The notes beneath the pieces were generated by a model. It did not search any database and had not been told where the DNA came from. It saw only the letters and a list, made by a program, of their open reading frames with translations. A stretch of DNA of 64,000 bases from Anticarsia gemmatalis (Eukaryota; Arthropoda; Insecta; Lepidoptera; Erebidae), in NCBI RefSeq assembly GCF_050436995.1, contig NC_134745.1:310001-374000 (forward strand), in the 5' to 3' direction. This document shows positions 45,350 through 55,829 of this stretch, piece after piece. A program made the position numbers and the translations under genes. How positions within the stretch are numbered: position 1 is the first letter of the stretch; each line of letters begins with the position of its first letter.

Positions 45350-45925
45350 ATCAAGTAAGAAGACCACAGTAAAGGCATAAAAGTATCTCTCTTTTGCTCA
45401 TAGAATAGTTGCATGATTAATTATTCACGTCCATGTTTTGCCAAGAATTACAATTATTCGATACAAAATTGTTTCGATCGCAAAAAAAATTCGTTATTAT
45501 GCTACAATTGTTTCATTTTCATCTCGTCTTAAATTTGAGTATTGCGAATAAAACAGCACACAGCTGCCACTAGCAATACAAATATTTGATAACATTGCTA
45601 CCTTGAAAACGTAAGTAATTTGAAATAACTCGACTGTTCAAGCGCAACTTTCAATTTGATTAAATATTCAAAAGCAAACGAATGGCGCATACGTCATTGT
45701 TCTAGAGGACATTGAACTTGGAGTGAGCAGTGTTAAAGTATATATTTTATAAGTTCACGCTTATTGTATTTGAAGGTATAAGCCGAGGTGAATGAAATAT
45801 ACATGTCATAATTTACAATGTCCCCCCATGTAAAAGAGAGCGCGCCTATGACCAAAAAAGGTAGATAACTAAACTTTAGATTTACTACTGCAAGTATTAA
45901 AACATAAATTAGAAATACCCAAAAA
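45350..45925. other. No gene recognised
   Basis: AT-rich sequence, nothing identifiable. Confidence 0.5.
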
Positions 45926-45929
45926 CTGA

Positions 45930-46022
45930 TTGCCCTGCACAAAAATCGAACCCAAGATCTCGGACAAGAGGCGTACGAAAATGATTTCATGCAATGCAAG
46001 CAACTCGTTTGCCAAGACAAAC
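45930..46022 (-). mobile_element. tRNA-like SINE head, degraded
   Basis: The minus strand has GATCTTGGGTTCGATTTTTG (B box within) downstream of GTTGCTTGCATTGCATG. The spacing is tRNA-like but the structure is lost. Confidence 0.45.
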
Positions 46023-46029
46023 CTAAAAT

Positions 46030-47045
46030 CCCAAGCAGGTGAATTCACGAGTACCAGTTAGCGTAACCTAAGTTAACAAAATACTCAATTTCATATATAC
46101 ACATGCCCTTTCTAACATAAGGTCGACATACAATTTATTTTAAAGTCTCTACATAACCCGAAATGTGTTTGAAAGCGTGATGTATTGAAATTATTTTTGG
46201 ATTACAATTGTGTATGGACGATAAACAAAGAAGACAAAACACTGACAAGGGTTTGGGTCTTACGATACCTTTTCTTGTATTCAATTGAAAGAAAAATCAA
46301 CTACGCTGAGTTTAGGAATGGTTTGGATGGACAAATTGTTTGCAGCTAACTATCTGCTGCTTACTTTACGTGATTATTTTTACTACTATTCAAATAGTTC
46401 TGTGTTTGTTTTTTATTGTTATCTGCGAAAGTAATCAGAGGTTCAAGTTTGAATCCTTTGTTTACAATTATTGTTTTTTGTCAAGTTTACCTATTTACAT
46501 TTAATCAGCTTGTTTGATTTTAAGTTGTCTGACTTAACGTAACTAATAGTTAATTAAACCCTTAGCAGTAGACAATGAGAAAAAGTTTAAAAAAGTCTTG
46601 CTCCCGAAGATAACGTCAAAATTTTAAGCAGATAATACGCCACAAACAGTAAGCCTACTGAAAAACCACCTATTTTTAAATCTACAAAACCTAGTAATTC
46701 AGGTGCGAAAACAAAAGGAAACGTGATAAATAGCGTAAGTAATTCCACGTGACCCGAGAAAAGGTTCTTTTAAATTGACTCTAGTAAGTGCAAGTACGTG
46801 AACCTAGAGTTTGCTCTACGTAGAGACTCTACAAAAGGAGAAAAACTGCAGACATTCATTACGTAGAGTCTAGTGTTTAGTTTGTAGAGATCGCCTTTAG
46901 ATTGAGAGAGTTGTTTTGCTGAATAATATACAAGAATGCGGGCCGGCTGAGATATTGTTTAAATTTTTAGGAACTTTCAAGGAATAATCCTGTGTTTTGG
47001 GAACTTCCAAATAGACATACTGCGGACAAGTATTAAACATATATA
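46030..47045. other. No gene recognised; CTACGTAGAG motifs
   Basis: AT-rich. At 46800-46880 the motif TACGTAGAG occurs twice, near CTCTAC, giving small inverted repeats. No gene. Confidence 0.45.
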
Positions 47046-47049
47046 TAGA

Positions 47050-47135
47050 TGACACAAGCATTATAGCTCTAAACGGAAATCAAACCCATAACCTCCACGT
47101 TACAGCCGTAACTACCTTAACTACAGCTCTACGTT
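47050..47135 (-). mobile_element. tRNA-like SINE head, degraded
   Basis: The minus strand contains GTAGAGCTGTAGTTAAGGTA and GGAGGTTATGGGTTTGATTT, reminiscent of A and B boxes about 45 bases apart. Confidence 0.4.
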
Positions 47136-47254
47136 GTTTTATATCTACCTACATTTCATAATCATTATTTTTTCCATCCATCCGCGTTGTAATGTAAATC
47201 TACAATTCATATTCGTCCATTATTTGGTTCATTTAAATCCATATATTTTTCCTA

Positions 47255-47735
47255 ATAACTCATCAGCGGCGTACAAAGCAAACAAAATATACGTACAATA
47301 TATTACGTCAATGATTAAATCTACAAAAGCACTCAAAAACGTTCGCGTTAAACATAAAGCTAACAGGTGCATTGAAATATAATGTTTGTTAAGCTAAATT
47401 GCCATAACACACTGCTCGCAGCGGAAACGCCCAACAATTACATATTCATATAAATTTTACGTATCCCAAAAAAGTGCTTTTCATCATAAAATTTCGCGTA
47501 AAATTTAAAGGGAGGTTATCGCGGTCCATCAGGGAACGAGACCGATATTCATTTAATAATTTACGATAAGCTGTAGAGGCACATCGACTGAACGAGCCGA
47601 TCGAGATCATTTTTATCTCAAATGAACTGAGAAAGGCAGCAAACCTTCTGGAAAAGTTTCGACAAACACTCGTTCCGTATCGATTACGACGGGCGGCCGA
47701 AATGAGGGTATTTAGTAGTATATAAATTAACATTA
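47255..47735. promoter_or_regulatory. Candidate conserved non-coding block
   Basis: About 480 bp of repeat-free sequence, more complex than its surroundings and with balanced CpG. It includes TTACGTCAATGATTAAAT, TTCGCGTAAAATTTAAAGGG, GTCCATCAGGGAACGAGACC, CATTTAATAATTTACGATAA and a GATCGAGATCATTTTTATC block. A 95-codon minus-strand frame (47446-47733) crosses part of it but shows no family features. This is the strongest candidate regulatory or structural conserved element here, by appearance only. Confidence 0.28.
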
Positions 47736-47739
47736 TGAA

Positions 47740-48175
47740 AGGTAACGGACACTAATAAATACGTAAGCAGACTTACGTTTAGTACTTCGAGTACTCATTT
47801 GCATTATGAATTAGGAATTAAGGTTGCGATTGGGATGTTTGTGAGATACTAAGAACGTAATATGACATCAAATGATTTGTTAAATTAAACTAGCTAACAA
47901 CTTATCTTATGTAAAAATTTCAAATACCTAGTATTTTTTTTGGATAGTATTATTGTTACTGCCGAATTTGTCCAGTAGTTGTGCGTAGTTCAGTTCACAG
48001 ACAGCCAAAGATTCTTCTTTTTTCTTCTTCTGCGATATTTACAGTTAAATGATCTAAAAAGTGTTTTTGTTTCGTCATTTATGAATCAAATAAAATGTTT
48101 CTATTGCAATAAGTAAATTGAGCATTAAAAAAAATGTGTGTAGTAAGCCTAATAAGTATGGTTAGAGTCTCAAAC
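47740..48175. other. No gene recognised
   Basis: AT-rich sequence, nothing identifiable. Confidence 0.5.
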
Positions 48176-48182
48176 TAGCTTT

Positions 48183-48245
48183 AAAGCTGTTCAAGCCGGA
48201 AACGACACCAACCGGGACCGCATTTTTACGTGCTAAGGACGCAAC
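48183..48245 (-). repeat. Dispersed-repeat scrap
   Basis: GTTCAAGCC, AACCGGGACCGC and TTTTTACGTGC match the spacing seen in the 29705-30065 repeat (GTTCAAGCC, AACCGAGACCGA, TTTACGTGC), with intervening sequence deleted. Confidence 0.45.
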
Positions 48246-48249
48246 AATA

Positions 48250-48970
48250 AAATTTTATGAATGAATTTCTTAAATACAATATAGAGAAGTTTGGTACGTT
48301 CACGCATACAATATATCAGTTTAATATCGACGCACTGCTCATTGGTTCGACGCAAGCCGCGGGAAATACCGACCAATAACCGCCCTCACGCACACACGCT
48401 ATAAATTCACAGGGACGTGTAAAAAACACCACTTTTTGATAAATAAATCAAGTTTTATAGAGATACGTTTGTAATTGAGCTTGTACTCGTTTGCGAGATT
48501 AGATATTGGTGTTTTATTGTTGTTTTATTATATTTTTAGTACAATAGACTGTCTACGTTAATACGGGAACCAATACGCGAGTTTTATTGTCTATGGTTAA
48601 ATGTTTGAATAATCATATTCTTTTATTGTATTAGTTAAGTTAACTTATCCAAAAATGTTGACTCTAAATTAACTTTACTTACATACAAACATAACATGGG
48701 AAAAAATGGGGAGAGCCTATAGCCATAATTTCCTTTTTGTTTCATTATTTAAACAACACCTTACCTATCATTTACTCACGTGATATGTATCAAAATTCAC
48801 AATTAACTAACAACATTAACACAACAATATGATATTAAACTAACATTCAATTTACAAGCTCACCAGTCAATGTTCCCAACTATTTCAATGACAAGCAAAC
48901 ATCCACGAACTATGCGGAATGATTGCGAACAAGCCTCTAACTAGTTGTCCGCAACCGCAGCGTGTCGCGT
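48250..48970. other. No gene recognised
   Basis: AT-rich sequence. A CpG-containing stretch at 48335-48420 has no recognisable content. Confidence 0.5.
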
Positions 48971-48976
48971 GTCGCC

Positions 48977-49006
48977 GGGCGACGTTGCGCGACGTCGCGC
49001 GACGTC
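48977..49006. repeat. Tandem 10-mer GCGCGACGTC, three copies
   Basis: Two exact units and one with two changes, all CpG-rich. ACGTC resembles the core of a CRE site. The surrounding minus-strand frame is rich in RRR and T by composition. Confidence 0.75.
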
Positions 49007-49157
49007 ACTTGCAACTCGAATAACGTTTGAATGTGATTGAATTAGTTGCAGCCGGTAATTTGTTGGTTCGCTGTTTACTTTGTAGTTGCAAGTTACAGTT
49101 TGGACAGTCAATGAACGATCATAGTTTGTTTCCCTTTCCTCCCTTTTAGATCTAATA

Positions 49158-49313
49158 CAGTAGCGCAATTCTAGGTACTGTCGAGAATCGAGAGTTTGAC
49201 ATTTAAAATGTACTGCCAAATAGTTCTTACGGAACCCGGTAGAAGCGCTAAACAGGGTTTCGTACAAAATTTCTCGATATCTAGCCGGTTGTCGGTAGTC
49301 CATTGAGCTACAG
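49158..49313 (+). mobile_element. MITE-A copy 6
   Basis: Preceded by TA. Starts CAGTAGCGCAATTCTAGGTA, then TCGAGAATCGAGAGTTTGAC, ATTTAAAATGTACTGCCAAA and ATCTAGCCGGTTGTCGGTAG. It ends ATTGAGCTACAG. The right terminus is shortened. Confidence 0.85.
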
Positions 49314-49329
49314 TTATGTTTATTTTAGA

Positions 49330-49890
49330 ATGTTCTTAAAATATTAATACATTTTATCGGTACAAACGAAATAAGGATATATGTCTGTGCTCACCAATAT
49401 AAATTTAACTAAACATTTTTTTCAAATCAATTTGAAAATTAATTTGCAACTGGCATTGTCAAGTGGCGAGATGACCGCATTCCATTGTCATAACTACATA
49501 AACGATTTGTTACGCCAAAAAGGTTATTATTTTTGACACAAATATTTACACAACCAGTTATAAAGGATAGGCATTTATCCGTAAGACAATAAACTAGACT
49601 AATATTTTGTCGTTATATTCTTAAGCCTTTCTACATAAAAGTCATCGAAGTAAGAAACCAAGGGTACTTGGAAAGTGGGTTAGTATCTGAAAATTCAGCT
49701 GAAAGATAATCGAGCATACACAAGAAGTAGGTCAACAATACTGTTTGGGTCCGAAGTAATCCGATCGGCGCGAACTCAGCGAATTAAAGTAAAGGCCATG
49801 CCTAGGACACACCCGGCAACTGACTTCACTGATTTTACTACGAAAACGATGACTAGGTACTTCTGTTTCCTTCTAGCTATACTAATATTA
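49330..49890. other. No gene recognised
   Basis: AT-rich with no identifiable element. Confidence 0.5.
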
Positions 49891-49897
49891 TATTATT

Positions 49898-50213
49898 ATA
49901 CTAGTTCCTACCCGTGACTTTATCCGCGTTAAAGGTTTTCCGGGATAAAATGTATTCTATGTCATAATCCGGGTGTGTACCGGGTGTGTACTCTATTGTT
50001 TCAATGGGATGATATTCTAAGCGTTTTTAAGCGCGGATATGCTTTTGTTGGTTTTTGTCTTATGGTGTGTTAGTTTAGGACTTTAAAATAGAGAAAGTGA
50101 CAAAGTTTTTACCTGTGTACCGAATTTCATCAAAATCCGTTCAGTAGTTTTCACGTAATGACTACAAAATATTCTTCAAAATATTTAACCTTTCGCTTTT
50201 ATAATATCTATAT
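49898..50213 (+). repeat. Dispersed lepidopteran repeat, CCCGTGACTTTATCCGCG type
   Basis: Starts ACTAGTTCCTACCCGTGACT, then TTATCCGCGTT, TTCCGGGATAAAATG, a doubled CGGGTGTGTAC and TCATCAAAATCCGTTCAGTA. It ends TTTTATAATATCTATATGAA. The left arm of the 128-bp inverted repeat lies inside it. Confidence 0.65.
49993..50120 (+). repeat. Left arm of 128-bp inverted repeat
   Basis: Begins CTATTGTTTCAATGGGATGA and ends TTTTTACCTGTGTAC. It matches the reverse complement of 50333-50460 with two differences that I can see. Confidence 0.92.
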
Positions 50214-50332
50214 GAACAACATATCAGTACTTTTATAATGAAACCACTAAACGATTTTAACAAATTTTCAAGGAGTTTCCGTGCCCACACAAAGGCACTT
50301 TTTTATATCAGCTAAATAGTCAAAAAAATTAA

Positions 50333-50460
50333 GTACACAAGTAAAAACTTTGTCACTTTCTCTATTTTAAAGTCCTAAACTAACACACCATAAGACAAAA
50401 GCCAACAAAAGCATATCCGCGCTTAAAAACGCTTAGAATATCATCCCATTGAAACAATAG
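50333..50460 (-). repeat. Right arm of 128-bp inverted repeat
   Basis: Reverse-oriented partner of 49993-50120, separated from it by 212 bp. No obvious target duplication flanks the pair. It may be an inverted local duplication or the terminal repeats of a fold-back element. Confidence 0.92.
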
Positions 50461-50469
50461 GGTGTCCTA

Positions 50470-50785
50470 GAGAAACACATAAAGCCCCGCGACTCCGCCT
50501 CTCGGCGATAACTAACTGTCCGCAATAAAAGTTTCCCTCCTCCCTCCATCCGCTGAAAGTAATCTTCACTGAAAAGTCACTGAAACGGCATACTTAACAA
50601 AAGGAATTTGGAAGGCTTAGACTACAGCCTGTAGTGACAGGCTATGATGGTAGGATGTATTGTACATTATATTAACATAAAGGCTTACATAGAATAGGTA
50701 AAGGTTTATGGTTCTTTTAATTACAATGGATAGTTTTGTAGGTTTAGTTTTCTTATATTGCAACCCTTTTTGTCACAATCTCTAG
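50470..50785. other. No gene recognised
   Basis: A short GC-richer stretch at 50485-50520 (CCCCGCGACTCCGCC) may be one more dispersed-repeat scrap. The rest is AT-rich. Confidence 0.4.
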
Positions 50786-50794
50786 CAAAACTTA

Positions 50795-50905
50795 CATCAG
50801 AAAGTAAATTTTGATCGATGGGATTCGAATTAACAACCCTTAAATTGTAATAATACGAATGCTTTAATAACCATTGTGCAATCGCTCGACGCACCAACAT
50901 TTTGT
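50795..50905 (-). mobile_element. tRNA-like SINE head, degraded
   Basis: The minus strand shows GGTGCGTCGAGCGATTGCAC, AATGGTTATTAAAGC and TAATTCGAATCCCATCGATC, i.e. A- and B-box-like blocks with tRNA-like spacing. Confidence 0.5.
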
Positions 50906-50909
50906 TGTA

Positions 50910-52350
50910 AAATCTAAAACTGATAAACCCCCTTGTTTTGTACGTGTCACGCAAATTATTATTCTTCTCCCAAAGGTTTACTAGTTAAATCTATTGCAAC
51001 AGTCCAACTTAAACCAAAGTTCACATAATCTCAAGCGTATCTCACCCTACTTAAAACAAAGGTTTAATTTTAAAACGATCTCAGTATGACTAAGTTGGTT
51101 TGTCAGTCGTTGCTCATTAAGTAGAGCGAGGCACCGCACAGCATGGCTCCTCCCAGCCCCGATTGCGGAACTTCTAAACTTACTTTAAATTTACTTTTTG
51201 CTTCTGTCAATGAAAAGTCTAATTTAAAATTGTAAACGTAGGAAATACGTATTTAATTTTTTATAGTACAATTTGAAAAGCTTTTAAAGTATTAGGTGTT
51301 TTTCTTAGAAACTTTTGTGTAAAGTGCTATGATGAGACTATTATAAACGCTCTTTTAACAAGCGGTTTATGTCATAACTTAGATGAGATGGTGAAAAATT
51401 ACGTATTGAAATACTAAAATAATACATTCAAATGTCATAGATTTGCGAAATAATAAATTATTACTATTCGATTAGCGTGTGACCACATTATCAAACCACA
51501 TAATGTGGGCTTAACCGAATTTTTGGAAGAAAACAAAAAACGTATTTTAATTTATATCCACCGCAGTTGTTATATTTGATTGGTTTTATATCAATAGCAG
51601 CCTTTACACACACACTGTATCGCATTTTGTTAGGAGCGTACAGGATTACGCACGGGAAAGCAGCGCGGTCTTCGCTCGCGACTGCAGTACCATACTAGCC
51701 TGGATTAATCTGTGTGCTATTGACATTTGTAACTTTACTACCATATCCTTTCTTGACAAGTAAATCACTTTCTCAATTAAACCATACAAGAGTATACTAA
51801 GAATTAATCGCAAATATCCTACCAAAGCCTTAACTCTAATAGCTAATCTCGAAATGTCAAGAAAGCAATATCAGTTACATACCCATTCATCACGCCCACA
51901 TCCCATACATAATACTGGCAAGACAATTGGACAATTAATACACGAACAACCTACAAAAGGTCGCGCTTAATTACGCGTACGGTCTGTACACTTTTGTACT
52001 ACAATCGCTTGGGTCGGCTACTCTCGACCATTCGTCTAGCTCTCGAGATATATCATATTTGATATTTGACGGTACATTAATGGGTTTGATAAATATGTAG
52101 TGTGTCACGGGTGATTATTTGGACATTTTAGCAAGTTAGGGGGCGTTAGTGTTATTTTGAAAAGGTCGTAAAGTTGACTAAAGTTGATAGAGTAGACATG
52201 ACGTGTTTCACTTGCGTGATTTACTATACTCCTTATATATTAATATTGTTGTAAATCTTACATTAAATATTTATTACATGTGCAATAAAGCAGAAGAAAA
52301 ACTGTCTTAGTTGTATCAGTTTCAAATCCTGGTTAAAATTACATTTTCGA
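50910..52350. other. No gene recognised
   Basis: AT-rich. CpG-containing patches at 51120-51170, 51640-51690 and 51960-52050 have no recognisable product. Confidence 0.5.
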
Positions 52351-52355
52351 CTATG

Positions 52356-52436
52356 ATGACAACTGGGAATTTTCTTACTACTTGTATTCCCAGTTGTCAT
52401 TCCGGGGGACAGTGATAGAAAGGGCAACTGGGAATA
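52356..52436. repeat. 15-bp-arm hairpin plus third copy of arm
   Basis: ATGACAACTGGGAAT (52356-52370) and its exact reverse complement (52386-52400) flank a 15-base loop. CAACTGGGAATA recurs at 52425-52436. The unit looks like a relic of another short inverted-repeat element just left of MITE-B. Confidence 0.8.
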
Positions 52437-52504
52437 TACCACCTTATCAGTGGGGGCTATTGAAACTATAATTATACATATATCATACTATATTTAAGTA
52501 TATA

Positions 52505-52970
52505 TGTTACTGTAAAAGCCCGAACTGTGGTAAATCCTAAGATTTTCCGGTAAAACCTAAGATTTACCAACTCTCAATGGTAAAAGTCCGAACAAGCCAG
52601 AGTTTAAAAACTATGTTACGATATATAAAAAAATCCTCCTTCATAACTATGTTTATAACTATTTCACGGTATAATTATATACTGTGACATTGTTATAAAG
52701 AAGGAGTTTTGGGCATAGCGACATGGGTAGGTTAGGTTAGAAGGCTAAGGTGGGAGCGAGCGAAGCGAAGCTCCCACCTTAGCCTTCGTGGTTATTTTTT
52801 TTTTACCCACCCAGAAGGAGGAGCCGGCGACATCTCGATATCATCAAGTGAATATAGGTAAAAGTTCGAAATAAAAGAATTGTTCGGACTTTTACCATTG
52901 CGAGTTGGTAAATCTTAGGTTATACCGGAAAATCTTAGGATTTACCACCGTTCGGGCTTTTACAGTAACA
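52505..52970. mobile_element. MITE-B, 466-bp palindromic element
   Basis: Terminal inverted repeats of 89 bp (52505-52593 and 52882-52970) differ at three positions. They begin TGTTACTGTAAAAGCCCGAA and are flanked by TATA on both sides, which allows a TA target duplication. Motif GTAAAAGCCCGAAC or its T variant occurs at 52512, 52580, 52858 (partial), 52882 (reverse) and 52950 (reverse). The interior holds a TTAGG-like run and an 18-bp-arm hairpin. No transposase is encoded, so it is a non-autonomous DNA element; TA flanks suggest but do not prove a Tc1/mariner-type mobiliser. Confidence 0.9.
52725..52787. repeat. MITE-B core: telomere-like run and GC-rich hairpin
   Basis: GGGTAGGTTAGGTTAG at 52725-52740 holds about two TTAGG units. 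It abuts a perfect hairpin with arms 52740-52757 and 52770-52787 (GAAGGCTAAGGTGGGAGC) and a 12-base loop, GAGCGAAGCGAA. Confidence 0.88.
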
Positions 52971-53008
52971 TATATTCTATATTTTTTATGTTTGTATGTA
53001 TTTTGTGT

Positions 53009-53046
53009 CTCGATACTCGATAATTGTAGGGTAGAGAATCGCGCAA
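53009..53046 (-). mobile_element. MITE-A terminal fragment
   Basis: CTCGATACTCGATAATTGTA then TAGAGAATCGCGC equals the reverse complement of the first 40 or so bases of MITE-A. The rest is absent. It sits 38 bp right of MITE-B. Confidence 0.6.
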
Positions 53047-53059
53047 CAGATCGTTCTTC

Positions 53060-53980
53060 GATACCGTTTCCAATTAGTATCTTTGTACATCTGTTAAGAA
53101 CAACAAACAGTATCCGAGAGAGGTAACAGCCACCTATTAAACTCACAAATTGTGTGCATTTACGATAAAACAACCAATGAATAAATTTGAGGAAGGCACC
53201 AAATAAAAACGTTATGGCTGATTAACATTTTACATTCGACCGAATATTAAACTGGACGTAAACTTCAAGTGGCTCACGGTTTGTGTTCAATCGATCAGGT
53301 TAAGCAACGTTGCTGAGGTTTAGAAAAAGATGGGAGTCTAAGGGAGATATTTTTTTTATTTAATTACATACATTGTGCTATGCTTTTTTGTTTCGACTAC
53401 ATAACTAGGTCACACAATAGTAAAGTACGGGGTTTAATCCCCACTAAACTAATAATGTTAGTGTATGCTAGGTTTTCAAGCTAAGTATACATATGTCCGA
53501 ATCTTGTAACTTTAGTTTGTAATGCTCATGCGTGTTTTAAATACCTCTCTACCTACAATATGTTAACTCATGCCAAAAATTAAATCAAATGGGACCATCA
53601 TTACTTTGTTCCTATTTCATAATAACAATTGTAAAACTAGGTAATAACTACAAAAATATGAGTACTTCTACTAAAAGCTTACAATCAACAACTTAGGCGC
53701 TATAAAAATATTGTTACAAAGTGCTTCTTTAATTTATTATCAATTAATTATATTTTCCTTACCTTGTTGTTTGATCGTTTAGTATATTTTTATTGTTTTT
53801 TCTTTTATATTAAGAGCTGAGGAAGCGTTTGTTATAAGTTCAGATGTTATAATTAGGTTTTTATTACTTGTTTACTTATAAAATAGACGTTGTTTGAATT
53901 GGTTTTTTATTAACTTTAATACAATAAGTTGAAACTATTATATATTTAGTAAAACTGAATGTAATGCTAAAGGAGAATTA
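53060..53980. other. No gene recognised
   Basis: AT-rich. A B-box-like GGGGTTTAATCCCC at 53430 may be a SINE scrap. Confidence 0.45.
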
Positions 53981-53984
53981 ACGT

Positions 53985-54175
53985 GAACACGCACGGCGTC
54001 GGTAAAGTATTCGACTGTTGATCATGAGGTATGGAGTTCTATTCCTCGGTTAGGCAAAGTACTATTGGTCTTTTCCCAGTTTACAATATTTTTCAATACT
54101 AGCCCAGAATTAGTTTAATTATCGGATCAGTCCCCGGGACTAATTTTGTTGATGGCGAAACGTGTATGTATTTTA
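53985..54175 (+). mobile_element. tRNA-derived SINE (SINE-2), decayed
   Basis: CGGCGTCGGTAAAGTATTCG then ACTGTTGATCATGAGGTATG and GTTCTATTCCTCGG are a tRNA-like head with a B box lacking the G. ACTATTGGTCTTTTCCCAG and CTAGCCCAGAATT follow, matching the SINE-2 body at 14690-14740. Confidence 0.7.
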
Positions 54176-54179
54176 GACA

Positions 54180-55645
54180 TTTCTACTTATAATAATAATA
54201 GTTTGAGTCGTGATATTTTGTACCTATAATTTAATAACAAACAATCAATAAAAGGTTTAGGCACACAACCAAATTCGTTAATTTAAAAAGTGCTCCTAAG
54301 AATATTTTTCACTCGTAAGGTACGAATCCTTAGCGAACACCTGCCGCCATATTACTTACTATCCATAACTTAACTAAAAGAATTGCACAGAGGATATTGA
54401 ACATTTTAAACGTCACCTTTTTATTCACCCTTGTGACGTCATTCTGTAGAAAATTTTCTAGATTCTTCCTTCAATGTCTCTTCCTTTAGTATAAAAATGA
54501 TTCCAGGTATTCTACTGCCAATCAAAAGTTTTCATTCCCGTTTTAGAAAATGTTTTTTTATTGCTGATGAAATACCCTCGGTATCATTTACACATTAACT
54601 TACACCTAAGAGAAGTCACAGATCAAAGTGTCAAATGATCATCAAAAATGTTTTGTTTTGTTTTAAGTCTATTCTCCTCCTTTCCGAGCTAGAAACAGAT
54701 TCGCCTATTGTAGGTAACGACAGATAGAAATGTCACAATTTCTAACTTTGGTGAATACATGAATTCTCTTTTTATAGCGTTCGGACTTTAATTGATGCAT
54801 TACATATGTACATACAAAATAAGTTTACTTATATTTTACCTGTATATATTCCTCCATAGTCCACACGAAGGCTAAACAATGCTCACGTTTCTACCGAAAG
54901 GACGGAACATTTAACCGTGCCGGTATAATTATACCGAAATTATTCCAACATTTTTCATATGAAAACCATTTTGAGTTCTGGACATCAACTTAAGAGGTAC
55001 TTACATCAAGTGGACGCTCATTTATAATTTAAAACATCTTTTTAACGTGATTTTTGTACGAATATCTTGAATTCCTCATGTGAGAGGTATTTGAGTAATG
55101 GCACGTGTAAGAGTCAATGTGTAAAAGCGTGCAATGATATTTTTGTGACCAACAGAAGCTACATTATTTAAAAATCATCCGATAATCATTTTTAGCTTTA
55201 TACCGATAGCGTTTTGCAAATTGTTTTACCTTTTATTTGCATTAAGTTCAAGGAAAACTATTTTTTTGCGCGAAAAATGTCTTTTAATTAAAAGAATACA
55301 GACACCTACACACTCTGCCTACTCTCGAGGGCACTCACAACTACACATGTGACTTTAACTCTATGTAATGTATTTAAAACCAAATTATAAAAGCACTCTT
55401 TATTTTAAAAACTGTATGAATTGAAATAAAAATAATGTCGTCAGTTTTATAATTCAGTCACGTGTTATAAATGTGGTGTTACATAATCGAATGATAATAT
55501 TTATTATTCAATGGTTCGGAAATGTGCCGCCGAAATAATGTGGAAAATGTATTAAGTGCTGGTTATTGAAACAAATTATTTATAACTTTACTTTATTTAA
55601 AGATATATGTTAATAAAAATAACATTATATTCAAACTTGTGACGG
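54180..55645. other. No gene recognised
   Basis: AT-rich with no identifiable element. Confidence 0.5.
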
Positions 55646-55652
55646 CATGCGG

Positions 55653-55825
55653 CAGCGCGATTCTCTATAATCGGTAGGTAATATCGAGTATCGAGAGTTT
55701 GACATTTAAAATGAACTGCAAAAATAGTTCCTACAGCGCCCGTTACAGGCGCTGATCAGATTTTCTACAAAATTTTTCGATAGCTAACCGGTTGTCGATG
55801 TCGATAGCGTTAGAGAATCGCGCGG
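55653..55825 (+). mobile_element. MITE-A copy 7 (reference copy)
   Basis: 173 bp. Termini CAGCGCGATTCTCTA and TAGAGAATCGCGCGG are inverted repeats with one mismatch in 15. The interior has ATATCGAGTATCGAGAGTTT, GACATTTAAAATGAACTGC, GCGCCCGTTACAGGCGCTGA, TCAGATTTTCTACAAAATTT and TAACCGGTTGTCG. The middle GCGCC...GGCGC and AACCGGTT are themselves palindromic. No coding capacity. Confidence 0.9.
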
Positions 55826-55829
55826 ATTT

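Noticed and set aside
48941..49303. 120-codon minus frame
   Set aside because: Runs through MITE-A copy 6 and the 10-mer tandem array, so it is a composite of repeats.
52892..53173. 93-codon minus and 73-codon plus frames
   Set aside because: They overlap the MITE-B terminal repeat and a MITE-A scrap.
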